A DNA stretch of 64,000 nucleotides from PALSA-911 sp963839645. Lineage in GTDB: Bacteria > Pseudomonadota > Alphaproteobacteria > Acetobacterales > Acetobacteraceae. Numbering within the stretch: the first letter of the stretch is position 1; every line of letters starts with the position of its first letter. The notes below the pieces were generated by a model. That model made no database searches and was not told the origin of the DNA. It saw only the letters and a list, made by a program, of their open reading frames with translations. This document shows positions 26,941 through 36,289 of this stretch, in pieces. The translations under genes were made by a program, and so were the position numbers. The stretch covers positions 62,001 to 126,000 of the forward strand of contig CAWIVZ010000002.1 of NCBI GenBank assembly GCA_963839645.1, written 5' to 3'.

Positions 26941-27050
26941 GGCGTTCCCCGGGCGAGTTCTTGATGGCGCAGGCTAGCCCGATCGCGGCAAATGGCGCTA
27001 GGGTTGCGACTACTGGCGAGTAGACCAACGGGGACGAGAGGAACGGGACC

Positions 27051-28286
27051 ATGAAATTCGGGGTCTTCTACGAGCATCAATTGCCGCGTCCATGGACCGA
27101 GACATCGGAATACCAGCTGTTCCAGGACAGCCTCGCGCAGTTCGAATTCGCCGATAAGCTCGGCTACGACTATGCCTGGGTGGTGGAGCACCATTTCCTG
27201 GAGGAATACTCGCACTCCGCCTCGCCGGAGGTGTTCCTGGGGGCGGCAAGCCAGCGCACGAAGAACATCCGACTGGGCCATGGCGTGGTGCAGCTGACCA
27301 CCAACCAGCCGCACCGCGTGGCCGAGAAGATCGCCACTTTGGATCTGATCTCCGGCGGGCGGGTGGAACTGGGCATGGGCGAGGCGGCGGGGCCGGCGGA
27401 GCTGCATCCGTTCGGCGTGCGCGTGCGCGACAAGCGGGACCGTTGGGAGGAGGCCGTGAAGGCCATCATCCCGATGTTCACTGACGAAGCCTGGGAGTTT
27501 CATGGCCAGTACTACGATTTCCCGGCCCGCAGCGTGGTGCCGAAGCCGATGCAGAAGCCGCATCCGCCGCTATGGGTGGCGTGCTCCAACATCCAGACCA
27601 TCGCCTCGGCCGGCGAGTGGGGGATGGGGGCGCTCGGGTTCAGCTTCGTATCCCCGGACGCGGCACGCGCCTGGGTGCATCGTTACTACAACAACTTCCT
27701 GCACCGGCCGAACCGGCTGGCGAACTACAAGACCAATCCGAACATCGCCATCGTCAACGGCTTCATGTGCGCGCCAACCGATGAGGAGGCGATCGAGCTG
27801 GCATCGGGCTGGACGTTCTTCATCTTCGCGCTGTCGTATTACGGCCGGAAGGGGATCGACGCGCCGGGCAAGGGCGATCTGTGGAAGGAGTACCAGTCCT
27901 GGCGGGAGACCGACAAGGCGAAGGCGGCGTTGCGCAACGGCCTGATCGGATCGCCCGATACCATCCGCAAGCGGTTGAAGCAGTTCGAGGACGCGCATGT
28001 CGATCAGGTGATCCTGCTCAATCAGGCCGGCAAGACCACGCACAAGGCGATCTGCGACAGCCTGGAATTGTTCGCAAAGGAAGTGATGCCGGAATTCCAC
28101 GCTCGCCAGCCGGCGCAGGATGCGTGGAAGGCGGACGTGCTGGCAGGCAAGATCGTGCTGGAGGATCTGGATACCGGCGGCTACGACCTCTATTCGCACC
28201 AGAACGAGGACATCGTGCGCCTGACGCCGGAGCAGCTGAAGCAGCGCATGGCGGAGAAGGAGCGGGCAGCAGCGGCCGGCGAGTGA
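27051..28286 (+). CDS. LLM-class flavin-dependent oxidoreductase (bacterial luciferase-like), first
   Basis: 411 aa TIM-barrel flavin oxidoreductase. MKFGVFYEHQLPRPW, YDYAWVVEHHFLEEYSHSASP and LISGGRVELGMGEAA are standard for the luciferase-like monooxygenases. These use reduced FMN or F420 from a partner to oxidise sulfonates, ketones, nitriloacetate-type compounds or others. The GAC-GG-A site before ATG 27051 is acceptable. Its stop overlaps a possible GTG start of the second LLM gene, so the pair is probably co-translated. No reductase gene is in the window. Confidence 0.88.
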   Translation: MKFGVFYEHQLPRPWTETSEYQLFQDSLAQFEFADKLGYDYAWVVEHHFLEEYSHSASPEVFLGAASQRTKNIRLGHGVVQLTTNQPHRVAEKIATLDLISGGRVELGMGEAAGPAELHPFGVRVRDKRDRWEEAVKAIIPMFTDEAWEFHGQYYDFPARSVVPKPMQKPHPPLWVACSNIQTIASAGEWGMGALGFSFVSPDAARAWVHRYYNNFLHRPNRLANYKTNPNIAIVNGFMCAPTDEEAIELASGWTFFIFALSYYGRKGIDAPGKGDLWKEYQSWRETDKAKAALRNGLIGSPDTIRKRLKQFEDAHVDQVILLNQAGKTTHKAICDSLELFAKEVMPEFHARQPAQDAWKADVLAGKIVLEDLDTGGYDLYSHQNEDIVRLTPEQLKQRMAEKERAAAAGE

Positions 28287-28288
28287 GC

Positions 28289-29320
28289 ATGCAGTTCGGC
28301 GTCTTCGACCATATGGACCGCGGCCAGGGCAGCCTGGCCGAGCTGTATGAAAGCCGGCTGCTACTGGCCGAGGCGTACGACCGGGCCGGTTTCTATGGCT
28401 ACCATGTGGCCGAGCATCATGCGACGCCGCTGGGCGTGGCGCCGTCGCCTTCGGTGTTCCTCTCGGCGGTGGCGCAGCGCACGAAACGGCTGCGCTTCGG
28501 TCCGCTGGTGTATCTGCTGCCGATGTATCATCCGATGCGGCTGATCGACGAGATCTGCATGCTGGACCAGATGAGCGGCGGGCGCTTCATGCTGGGCGTC
28601 GGGCGTGGCATCTCGCCGGTGGAGGTCGGGCTTTGGGGGCTCGATCCGGAAACCGCACCCGCGATGTATCAGGAGGCGCTGGAGGTGATCCTGCTTGGGC
28701 TCGCTACGCACGAGCTGACGTATGAGGGGAAATACTACCGGTTTGACCGCATGCCGCTGGAGTTGGAGCCGTTTCAGCGTCCGCACCCGCCGCTGTGGTA
28801 TGGCGTGGCGCGGGCGGAGGCGGTGGATTGGTGCGCGGAGCACAGTGTGAATATCGTCACCAACCTGCCGCCGGGGCCGATGCGGGCGGTGACGGACCGG
28901 TATCGGGCGGTGTGGGCGGCGCGCGGGCATTCGCCGGAGTCCCTGCCGAAAATGGCCGGCACGCGGCATGTGGTGATGGCGGGAACGGACAGAGAGGCGC
29001 TGGACATAGCCCGGCGCGGCTATCCGCGTTGGCGTGAGAGCTTCCTGAAGCTGTGGATCGATCGCAGCACGCTGCTACCCAGCCCAGCGGCGATCCCACC
29101 GGAAACCTTTGATGAGTTGCAGGCCCAGGGCCGCGGCATCGCCGGCGCACCGGGTACGGTGCGCGATTTCGTGCGCCAGGGGATCGAGCAGGGTGGGGCG
29201 AACTACCTGCTGTGCCGCTTTGCTTTTGGCGACATGTTGCCGGCCGAATCGCGGCAATCGGTGGATCTGTTCGCCGCCGAGGTGATGCCGGCATTTTCCG
29301 CGACGGTTCCAGCGCAATGA
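28289..29320 (+). CDS. LLM-class flavin-dependent oxidoreductase, second
   Basis: 343 aa. MQFGVFDHMDRG at the start, GFYGYHVAEHHATPLGVAPSP and DQMSGGRFMLGVGRGISPVE match the LLM family. GTG 28283, overlapping the previous stop (GTGA), is an alternative start two codons upstream. It is similar in plan to its neighbour but clearly a different subfamily. The two may act as a heterodimer like luciferase alpha/beta, or on successive intermediates. The stop overlaps the globin-like gene (ATGA). Confidence 0.88.
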   Translation: MQFGVFDHMDRGQGSLAELYESRLLLAEAYDRAGFYGYHVAEHHATPLGVAPSPSVFLSAVAQRTKRLRFGPLVYLLPMYHPMRLIDEICMLDQMSGGRFMLGVGRGISPVEVGLWGLDPETAPAMYQEALEVILLGLATHELTYEGKYYRFDRMPLELEPFQRPHPPLWYGVARAEAVDWCAEHSVNIVTNLPPGPMRAVTDRYRAVWAARGHSPESLPKMAGTRHVVMAGTDREALDIARRGYPRWRESFLKLWIDRSTLLPSPAAIPPETFDELQAQGRGIAGAPGTVRDFVRQGIEQGGANYLLCRFAFGDMLPAESRQSVDLFAAEVMPAFSATVPAQ

Positions 29321-29727
29321 TGGCGCCGGACGATGCCGATGCGATCACCCGGTCGCTCGATCTGGTGGCGGAACGCGTGGGCGATCCGACACCGCTGGTA
29401 TATCAGCGGTTGTTTGCCGAGAACCCGGAAATGGAGGCGCTGTTCGTCAACGATACAGGCGGGCTGGTGCGCGGGCAAATGTTCCAGATGACGCTGGAAA
29501 TGATACTCGATTATATCGGCGACAACCTGTACGCGGCGAATTTGTTGCAGATCGAACGGATCAACCACGATGGCAAGGGCGTGCCGCCGGAGGTGTTCGA
29601 TCTGTTTTTCGGCACCGTGATGGCGACGTTTCGCGATGCCCTGGGCGCCGATTGGACGGAGCCGATGGATCGGGCCTGGCGCGAGTTGCTGGTCGGCTTG
29701 GCGAGCGCGGATCGCGTGAACACATGA
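29317..29727 (+). CDS. globin-like protein
   Basis: 136 aa, helical, one globin domain. The segment LVYQRLFAENPEMEALFVND starts the fold and QIERINHDGKGVPPEVFDLFFGTV has a His at the expected proximal (F8) place followed by the G-helix. It overlaps the second LLM gene by ATGA and is followed 7 bp later by the MmgE/PrpD gene. Co-translation with two flavin monooxygenases suggests supply of oxygen or removal of NO or peroxide; this is inference. A heme-less sensor is also possible. Confidence 0.68.
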   Translation: MMAPDDADAITRSLDLVAERVGDPTPLVYQRLFAENPEMEALFVNDTGGLVRGQMFQMTLEMILDYIGDNLYAANLLQIERINHDGKGVPPEVFDLFFGTVMATFRDALGADWTEPMDRAWRELLVGLASADRVNT

Positions 29728-29734
29728 GACCGGC

Positions 29735-31133
29735 GTGACGACCGACGCGCCGCCGCTGCAGGCGAACGCGACCCGCGATCTGGCGGAATTCGCGGCTGCG
29801 CTGACTTTCGAGCAGATCCCAGCCGAGGTGGTGCGGCACGCTAAATTGTGCCTGCTCGATGGCTTGGGGGTCTGCCTGCATGGCGCCACCCTGCCCTGGA
29901 CGCGGATCGTGCAGGATATGGTGATTGCCGAAGGCGGCAACGGCCGCGTTTCGATCTGGGGCAGGGGGGAACGCACCTCCTGGTCGCAGGCGGTGCTGGC
30001 CAACAGCACCGCCGGACATGCGTTCGAGATGGACGATATCCACAAGGAGTCGATCCTGCATCCGAACTCCATCACCGTACCGATCGCGCTGGGGTTCGCC
30101 GAGATGCAGGGCGGGCTGTCCGGGCGGGATGTGCTGACCGGCATGATCGCCGGGTACGAGGTCGGCACACGGGTCGGCAATGCGGCGACGACGCAGCTGT
30201 TTCTGAATGGGTTTCACCCGCAGGGCACCAACGGGACCTTCGCTGCCGGTGCGTCGGCGGGGCGGATGGCGGGGCTGGACGCCGGACGGATGCAGCATGC
30301 GCTGGGTACCGCCGGCTCGTTTGCATCCGGCCTGATGGCGGCGCAGGAAGGCGCGATGGTCAAGCGCCTGCACGCCGGTCATGCAGCGCAAAGTGGAGTT
30401 CAGGCGGCATTGCTGGCGGGCAGGGGTTTCACCGGCATAAGTGATATTCTGGAGGCGCCGTATGGCGGCTTCCTGAGCACGCTGTCGCGCCAGCCCGATA
30501 TCAGTCGGCTGACTGCCGGACTGGGTACGGTGTGGGAGACGCTACAGGTCGGGTTCAAGATGTACCCCAGCGTGACGAGCATTCATGCGGCGCTGGATGC
30601 GTTGCAGATGCTGATGCGCACGCATTCGCTGCGCGCCGAGGATATCGCGGCGTTAAATGTCGGTGTCGGACACATGACGTATGTTCACACCGCCTGGCCT
30701 GTACAAGCCCGCGGGGATTACCGCTGCGCAGATGAATTTGTTCTTTGGCCTGGCGACCATGGCTCGTGGCCTGAATGTGGCGGTTGGGGATTTCACCGAG
30801 GAGCGGCTGACGGATCCGCAATTGCTGGAGTTCATGCGGCGGATCACGGCGCGCGAGGATGACGCGATCAATGCCAAGGGACGCCAGGCGCGGCATGCCT
30901 GCCACATGACGCTGACAACACGGGCCGGCGCGGTGCTGCGCCAGGAGGTTTATGACCGGCGCGGCAGTCCGGAAAACCCCGTGGACCAGGCCGCGCTGGA
31001 GGCGAAGTTCCGGGGCAATGTCCGTGAGTGCCTGCCGGATCAGGATGCCGGGCGCATTTTGGCGATCGTTGCAGATTTCGAGATGTTGGATAGCACGAAT
31101 GAGCTGACCGCCATTCTCGGGCAGGCGGCGTAA
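29735..31133 (+). pseudogene. MmgE/PrpD family protein (one frameshift)
   Basis: About 465 codons. MmgE/PrpD proteins include 2-methylcitrate dehydratase, cis-aconitate decarboxylase and related lyases. Blocks: LCLLDGLGVCLHGATLPW, STAGHAFEMDDIHKESILHP, NGFHPQGTNGTFAAGASAGR and RLHAGHAAQSGVQAALLA. After TGGCC at 30695-30699 an extra T (30700) shifts the frame, and the conserved YKPAGITAAQMNLFFGLA continues to 31133. Start GTG 29735. One insertion explains the break, so the gene is probably intact in the organism. It ends the LLM-globin gene run. Confidence 0.83.
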
Positions 31134-31274
31134 CGAGACCGCGCCGGCCCATTTGATCCAGGTCAATGCGATGCCACGATGATGCGGCTTCGCTTGCGGA
31201 TGGCCATAAACTGCTCCGGTGCCCGGGGAATTCCGGGTCAATGAAGGAGGGTGTTGGGGCCGAGGGAGCCGACG

Positions 31275-32063
31275 ATGTCTGATCAGGATGCTCAAGCGAA
31301 CCGGTCTGGATTGCCCTATGCCGGGAATGTGCGGCTGGTCGGCACGGATCAGCCGTTCCGCTGGCTGACCGCCGGCTGGGCGGACTTTCGGCGGGCGGGA
31401 CTGATCAGCGTGCTGCACGGGCTGATCTTCGTGATCGCCGGCGTGTTGCTGACGGTGGGATTGGCCTCGGCCGGGCTGATCTATCTGATCGCGCCGATGA
31501 TCGCCGGCTTCATGCTGGTGGGGCCGGCGCTGACCGTGGGCTTCTATGCCACCAGCCGGGACCTCGAAGGCGGGCGGACGCCGACCTTCGGCGGCGCTCT
31601 GGCGGCATGGCGGGGCAATCCGGCCTCGTTGTTCAGCCTGGGACTGCTGCAGGTGATCTTCCTGGTGGTTTGGATGCGGTTTGCCGCGGTGATCTTCGCG
31701 GTGAGCTTCCCGTATGCGCCACTGGACATGCAATCGCTGCTGAACGCGGCGCTATTCACGCAGGACGGGCTGGTGTTCCTGGGGGTGGGCACGATCGTCG
31801 GGGCGGGGATGGCGACGCTGGCCTTCGCCGCCGGCGCGTTTTCCCTGCCGATGCTGCTGGACCGCAAGGTGGGAATGCTGGAGGCGGTGGTAACCAGTGC
31901 GGTCGCGGTGGTGCTGAACGCCCGGACGATGGCGGTCTGGGCCGGGCTGGTGGTGCTGTTCACCGGCGCGGGGCTGGCGGCCGGCTATGTCGGGCTGGCT
32001 GTGACGCTGCCGTTGATTGGCCACGCGACCTGGCACGCCTATCGGGCGGTGATCCGCGGCTGA
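31275..32063 (+). CDS. DUF2189 family integral membrane protein
   Basis: About 262 aa, with six or so hydrophobic segments: FRRAGLISVLHGLIFVIAGV, LIYLIAPMIAGFMLVGPAL, LGLLQVIFLVVWMRFAAVIF, LVFLGVGTIVGAGMATLAFA and others. The central PALTVGFYATSRDLEGG motif fits DUF2189, a family with no known function. GAGGGAG lies 7 bases before ATG 31275, deciding it over ATG 31251. Single gene, convergent with the aminotransferase. Confidence 0.75.
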   Translation: MSDQDAQANRSGLPYAGNVRLVGTDQPFRWLTAGWADFRRAGLISVLHGLIFVIAGVLLTVGLASAGLIYLIAPMIAGFMLVGPALTVGFYATSRDLEGGRTPTFGGALAAWRGNPASLFSLGLLQVIFLVVWMRFAAVIFAVSFPYAPLDMQSLLNAALFTQDGLVFLGVGTIVGAGMATLAFAAGAFSLPMLLDRKVGMLEAVVTSAVAVVLNARTMAVWAGLVVLFTGAGLAAGYVGLAVTLPLIGHATWHAYRAVIRG

Positions 32064-32073
32064 TCGCGTTGCC

Positions 32074-33259
32074 TCAGCCCGGCTGTGCCAGCCAATCCAT
32101 CGCCGCCTCCACGCCGCCCTTGCCGTGCGGCACGTGGTTCGCCCGCAGGCTCAGTTCCACCGCGCCCAGGGTGCCCAGGATCATCGGCTCGTTCAGGTCG
32201 CCGAGATGGCCGATGCGGAACACGCGGCCGCCGAGTTTGCCGAGGCCGCCGCCGAGGGAGACGTTGAAGCGGTTGCGTGCGGTGGCGCGCACGGCTTCGG
32301 CGTCGTGGCCATCCGGCATCCAGATCGCGGTGACGGAGTCCGATAGCCGGCTTGGGTCGGTGCAGTAGAGTTGCGGACCGTTGTTGCCGCTCCATACCCG
32401 GACGGCGCGGCGTACGGCCTCGGCGAGGCGGTGATGGCGGGCAAGGACGTTGTCCAGCCCTTCTTCCTCGATCAGGCGAAGGCTTTCGGCAAGCCCATAG
32501 AAGATGCTCGTGGGCACGGTGCCGATGAAGCTGTGATGGGAGCGGGCGAGCATCGGCGTCCAGTCGAAATAATGCCGGGCCAGGCGCGCGGTCTTGTGGG
32601 CTTCCAGCGCCTTGTCGCTGACGCCGGTGAAGCTCATGCCGGTGGGCAGCATCAGGCCCTTCTGGCTGCCGCCGACCACGGCGTCGATGCGCCATTCGTC
32701 CATGCGGAAATCCATCGAGCCGAGCGAGGAGATGGTGTCGGCAAGGAACAACGCGGGGTGACCGGCCATATCCATCGCGGCGCGGATATCCGGCAGGGGC
32801 AGTGTGACGCCGGTGGAGGTTTCATTGTGCACCGCGCAGACCGCGCGGATCTTGTGGGCGGTATCGGCGCTCAGCGCGGTGGCGAGATCGGCGAGATCGA
32901 CGCCGCGGCGCCAGTCGGCGGCGATGGTGCGAACCTCGATGCCGAGCTTTTCCGCCATCACGCCCCATTGGACGGAAAAATAACCGGAATCCAGGACCAG
33001 GATGGTGTCGCCGGGCGGAGAACAGGTTCAGCAGCGTTGCTTCCCAGGCGCCGTGGCCGGAAGCGGTGTACATGAAGACGTGCTGGCTGGTTTGCAGGAC
33101 GCGCTTCACGCCGGCGAAGCAGGTCTCATAGACTTCGATGAACTCGGGATCCATGAAATCGATCGTCGGCCGGTCGATGGCGCGCAGGATGCTGTCGGGA
33201 ATATTGGTCGGGCCCGGATTGGCGAAGAACTGGCGGCCGCGGGGCTTGGGGGACGGCAT
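32074..33259 (-). pseudogene. class V aminotransferase, serine-glyoxylate type (one frameshift)
   Basis: About 395 codons. The first frame from ATG 33259 gives FFANPGPTNIPDSILRA and YTASGHGAWEATLLNLFS. At 33016 an extra base breaks it. The rest reads TILVLDSGYFSVQWG and MMAEKLGIEVRTIAADWRRG, ETSTGVTLPLPDIRAAMD, then GGSQKGLMLPTGMSF with the PLP lysine, ending at 32074. This is the serine-glyoxylate/alanine-glyoxylate aminotransferase subgroup, linking glyoxylate and glycine/serine metabolism. A single insertion suggests a sequencing error. Confidence 0.86.
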
Positions 33260-33290
33260 GGGGTCGGCTCCTGCACAATGGGCGCGCAGA

Positions 33291-33689
33291 CTAGGGCGAA
33301 GGCGGGTTGCGTGTCGATGAAGCGTCCGGTCGGCTGAAGGCCTCGGTGTAGATTTCCGGCTTGAAGCCCACGATGCGGTGGCCGCCGATATCCAGCACTG
33401 GGCGCTTGATCAGGGAGGGCTGGGTCAACATCAGCGCGATGGCCTTTTCCGCCGTGAGGTTGGACTTGTCGGAGTCCGGCAGTTTGCGGAAGGTCGTGCC
33501 GGCGCGGTTCAGGAGGGTTTCCCAGCCGAGCTGTTTCACCCAGGTGGCGAGTACCGTCCGGTCGATGCCGGCTTTCTTGTAGTCGTGGAAATGATGGACG
33601 ATTTGATGTGCGTCCAGCCAGGTTCGGGCCTTCTTCATCGTGTCGCAGTTCGGGATGCCGTAGATTGTTACATTCTTGGGGTTGGTCAT
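33291..33689 (-). CDS. ArsC/Spx family protein (YffB-like)
   Basis: 132 aa thioredoxin-like protein. VTIYGIPNCDTMKKARTWLD carries the single N-terminal Cys of the ArsC/Spx/YffB family, and KRPVLDIGGHRIVGFKPE is the conserved C-terminal block. YffB-like members are glutathione-dependent reductases of unknown substrate. True arsenate reductases have HX3CX3R plus Arg triad residues not seen here. AGAGAA precedes ATG 33689; the longer frame to 33821 has no conserved sequence. Confidence 0.85.
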   Translation of the reverse strand: MTNPKNVTIYGIPNCDTMKKARTWLDAHQIVHHFHDYKKAGIDRTVLATWVKQLGWETLLNRAGTTFRKLPDSDKSNLTAEKAIALMLTQPSLIKRPVLDIGGHRIVGFKPEIYTEAFSRPDASSTRNPPSP

Positions 33690-33820
33690 GCCGGTTCTCT
33701 GTGGATGGCGAGGAAGGAGCAGGATATTCGCGGAGTGTGGACATCCCTGTGTGGGCTGGCAATCGCGGGTTGCCGGGGCGGGGAGATGCGGCTGGGCTGA
33801 TGGTGGCAAGGAGGCTGACA

Positions 33821-34541
33821 ATGGTCGGGACGAAGGCGGAGCGCGTGCGGGAAGGCGGGCTTTCGGGCGGGTTCCAGGGCTTCTCGCCGGGGCTTGGTGC
33901 GTTCTTTACTGCGCTGACGGCGAATAACGACCGCGATTGGTTTCAGGCGAACAGGTCCACCTACGAGGTCGAGGTGCGCCAGCCTTTCGGCGCGCTGATT
34001 GAGGCGCTGGCCTTCGTCTTTGCCACCCAGGATATTCCGCTGCGAGGGGACGCGAAGCGATCGTTGTTCCGGATCCATCGCGATGTGCGGTTTGCCAAGG
34101 ACAAAAGCCCGTACAAGACCAATGCCGGGGCCATTCTGTCGCGCGATGGCACGACGAAGGGCAAGGGGGTGCTCTACGTGCAGGTCGCCGGCGAGGACGG
34201 GGCGTTCCTGGCGATGGGGTTCTATCGGCCGGAACCGAAGGACCTGGCGGCGATCCGCCGCGCCATCGCCGACAAGCCGGAGCGCTGGCTGACAACCGAG
34301 GCGGCATTGCGTAAGGCTGGGCTGGACCTGACCTGGGGCGATCCGTTGGCCCGGCTGCCCAGGGGGTTCGAGGGCTTTGCGGGACAGCCGTTGGCGCAGG
34401 TGCTGAAGCTGCGGAATTTCATCGTCAGCCGGCCGATTCCCGAGGACCGATTGTACGCGGCGGGTTTAGATCGACGAGGTGGTTTCCTTCGCGATCTCCG
34501 GATTGCCGCTGCTGGAGTTCGGTTGGCGGGCGTTGACTTAG
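33821..34541 (+). pseudogene. DUF2461 family protein (one frameshift near the C-terminus)
   Basis: About 240 codons. GFSPGLGAFFTALTANNDRDWFQAN, SLFRIHRDVRFAKDKSPYKTN and GAILSRDG are the DUF2461 (TIGR02453) signature, a family of unknown function. AGGAGG at 33809-33814 fixes the start at ATG 33821 (not 33800). After AAG at 34463 an extra A (34468) shifts the frame; the tail then reads LIDEVVSFAISGLPLLEFGW and stops at 34541. The end lies next to the convergent AHSA1 gene. Confidence 0.8.
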
Positions 34542-34556
34542 GACGAGGGCGGCACG

Positions 34557-35024
34557 TCAGAGGGACTTTTTCGCTTCGGCCTCGGCCAGCGCGGCGAGTT
34601 GTCCGGCGACGGCGCTCCAGCCCTGGGTGAAGCCCATCGCTTCGTGCTGCTTGTGTGAGGTTTCGTCCCAATGGCGTGATCCGGCGCGATAGCGCGTTCC
34701 CGTGCCCTCCGGCGTGAAGGCGAAAAAGCCGACCATGAACGGGGTTTGCGGGATCCAGCCGGCGGTGAAGGCGTTGGTGAAAACGATGCTCTTGTTGGGG
34801 ATCACTTCGAGGATAACGCCTTCCATCGACGACGTCGTTCCGTCGGGGCCGGTCATGATCATGGCCGAGCGGCCGCCGGGGCGCAGGTCCTGCTCGATGA
34901 TCTGGGTAGTCCAGGGTTTGGGCGCCCACCATTCCTCGAGCCGGTCGGTCCAGACTTTGAAGACGATTTCCGGTGGCGCGTCGATGAAGCGTTCGATGGC
35001 GAGTTCGTAGCGAGCCTGGGTCAT
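34557..35024 (-). CDS. SRPBCC/AHSA1 family protein
   Basis: 155 aa START-like domain. YELAIERFIDAPPEIVFKVWTD and EEWWAPKPWTTQIIEQDLRPGG are typical of AHSA1 (activator of Hsp90 ATPase homologue) proteins that bind hydrophobic ligands in the cytoplasm. The start ATG 35024 overlaps the stop of the preceding VOC gene (ATGA). Last gene of the TetR-VOC-PhnB-AHSA1 operon. This pairing with VOC proteins is common in alphaproteobacteria, and the role is not defined. Confidence 0.86.
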   Translation of the reverse strand: MTQARYELAIERFIDAPPEIVFKVWTDRLEEWWAPKPWTTQIIEQDLRPGGRSAMIMTGPDGTTSSMEGVILEVIPNKSIVFTNAFTAGWIPQTPFMVGFFAFTPEGTGTRYRAGSRHWDETSHKQHEAMGFTQGWSAVAGQLAALAEAEAKKSL

Positions 35025-35503
35025 TTCGGTTCTCCCGCGGCGGCCGCGCGCATGGCGGCGAGATCGAGTTTCTTCATGGCCATCATGGCCTGGACGGCGC
35101 GTTGAGCGCGCGCCGGATCGGGGTCGGACAGCAGCGCGCCCAGGCCGTCCGGGACGATCTGCCAGGAGACGCCGAAGCGGTCTTTCAGCCAGCCGCAACG
35201 TCCTTCCTCGCCGCCGTCGGCGGTCAGGGCGTTCCAGTAATGATCGACCTCGGCGGCATCCTTGCAGGCGGCAGAGAGGGAGACAGCGGGTGTGAAGCTA
35301 AATTCCGGGCCGCCGTTCAGAGCCTGGAAACGCTGCCCGCAGAGGCGGAATTGCACCATCAGCGCGGTACCGGCCGGGAAGCGGGTGCCGGGGCCGTAGC
35401 GCGAGACCGTTTCGATGGACGCGTCCGGAAAGATGGAGACGTAGAAGTTTGCGGCTACCTCGGCTTCCCCGTTGAACCACAGGCACGGAGTTATTTTGGA
35501 CAT
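35021..35503 (-). CDS. VOC family protein (PhnB-like)
   Basis: 160 aa. MSKITPCLWFNGEAEVAANFYVSIFPDA, RFQALNGGPEFSFTPAVSL and RCGWLKDRFGVSWQIVPDGL are signatures of the PhnB/3-demethylubiquinone methyltransferase-like VOC proteins. The name is historical: methyltransferase activity is not shown. GAGGAGAGACC upstream supports ATG 35503. Sits between two VOC/START genes in the operon. Confidence 0.85.
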   Translation of the reverse strand: MSKITPCLWFNGEAEVAANFYVSIFPDASIETVSRYGPGTRFPAGTALMVQFRLCGQRFQALNGGPEFSFTPAVSLSAACKDAAEVDHYWNALTADGGEEGRCGWLKDRFGVSWQIVPDGLGALLSDPDPARAQRAVQAMMAMKKLDLAAMRAAAAGEPK

Positions 35504-35515
35504 CTCGGTCTCTCC

Positions 35516-36289
35516 TCATGGTTTGGCTGGGGCGACGAGGGCGAACATCGCGCCTTGCGGGTCCTGCGCCTGCAGGATCCAGCTGCCGCCAGGGACTTCG
35601 TGCGGGCCATTGAGGATCTTGCCGCCGGCGGTTTCCACGCGGGCTTTGGCCGCATTGATGTCGACGACGTTGAAATAATAGAGCCAGGCGGGACGGGGGA
35701 GACTGTGGCTGTTCATCATTCCGCCGATGGCGCCGCCGCCGGCATTGAACAGCAGGTAGGTGCCCATGGGACCCATGTCCAGGGCGTCGGACTCCGCCCA
35801 GCCGAATTGCTCGCCGTAGAAAGACAGCGCCGCCTTCCAGTCGGTGGTATGCAGTTCGTGCCAGCCGCCGTGGCCGGGCTTGCCGGCGGCGAAGGACGGG
35901 CTCGGGCCTTCGCCGGTCGGGGCGATGAGGTAGAAGGCGGCACCTTGTGGATCGGCGAGCATGGCGATGCGGCCGACGCCCGGAATGCTCGTGGCGGGCA
36001 TGTGCAGGGTGCCGCCAGCTGCCTGGATCCGGGTGATGGCCGCATCAATGTCGGTAACGGCGACGTAGCCGAGCCAGCAGGGGCGCATGCCGTTCGTCGC
36101 GGCCTCGGTGGGGATGGTCATCAGGCCGCCGATCGCCGTGCCGGCGATCGACCATAGGCGGTAATCCATGCCCGTTGTGCCGCTGTCCTGGGCCTGCCAA
36201 CCGACTACCGCGCCATAGAATTGGGCGGCGGCATCCACGTCGCTGGTCATCAATTCATACCAGACGAACTGACTGGGGGTGCTTGGCAT
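35516..36289 (-). CDS. VOC family protein with two glyoxalase-like domains
   Basis: 257 aa. The first VOC module begins FVWYELMTSDVDAAAQFYGA and the second GGWHELHTTDWKAALSFYGEQ. The segments IARMLADPQGAAFYLI-like and WILQAQDPQGAMFALVAP close each. VOC proteins bind a metal and act as lyases, dioxygenases or resistance proteins. The start overlaps the TetR stop by one base (TAATG), making the regulator and this gene one transcript. Confidence 0.86.
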   Translation of the reverse strand: MPSTPSQFVWYELMTSDVDAAAQFYGAVVGWQAQDSGTTGMDYRLWSIAGTAIGGLMTIPTEAATNGMRPCWLGYVAVTDIDAAITRIQAAGGTLHMPATSIPGVGRIAMLADPQGAAFYLIAPTGEGPSPSFAAGKPGHGGWHELHTTDWKAALSFYGEQFGWAESDALDMGPMGTYLLFNAGGGAIGGMMNSHSLPRPAWLYYFNVVDINAAKARVETAGGKILNGPHEVPGGSWILQAQDPQGAMFALVAPAKP

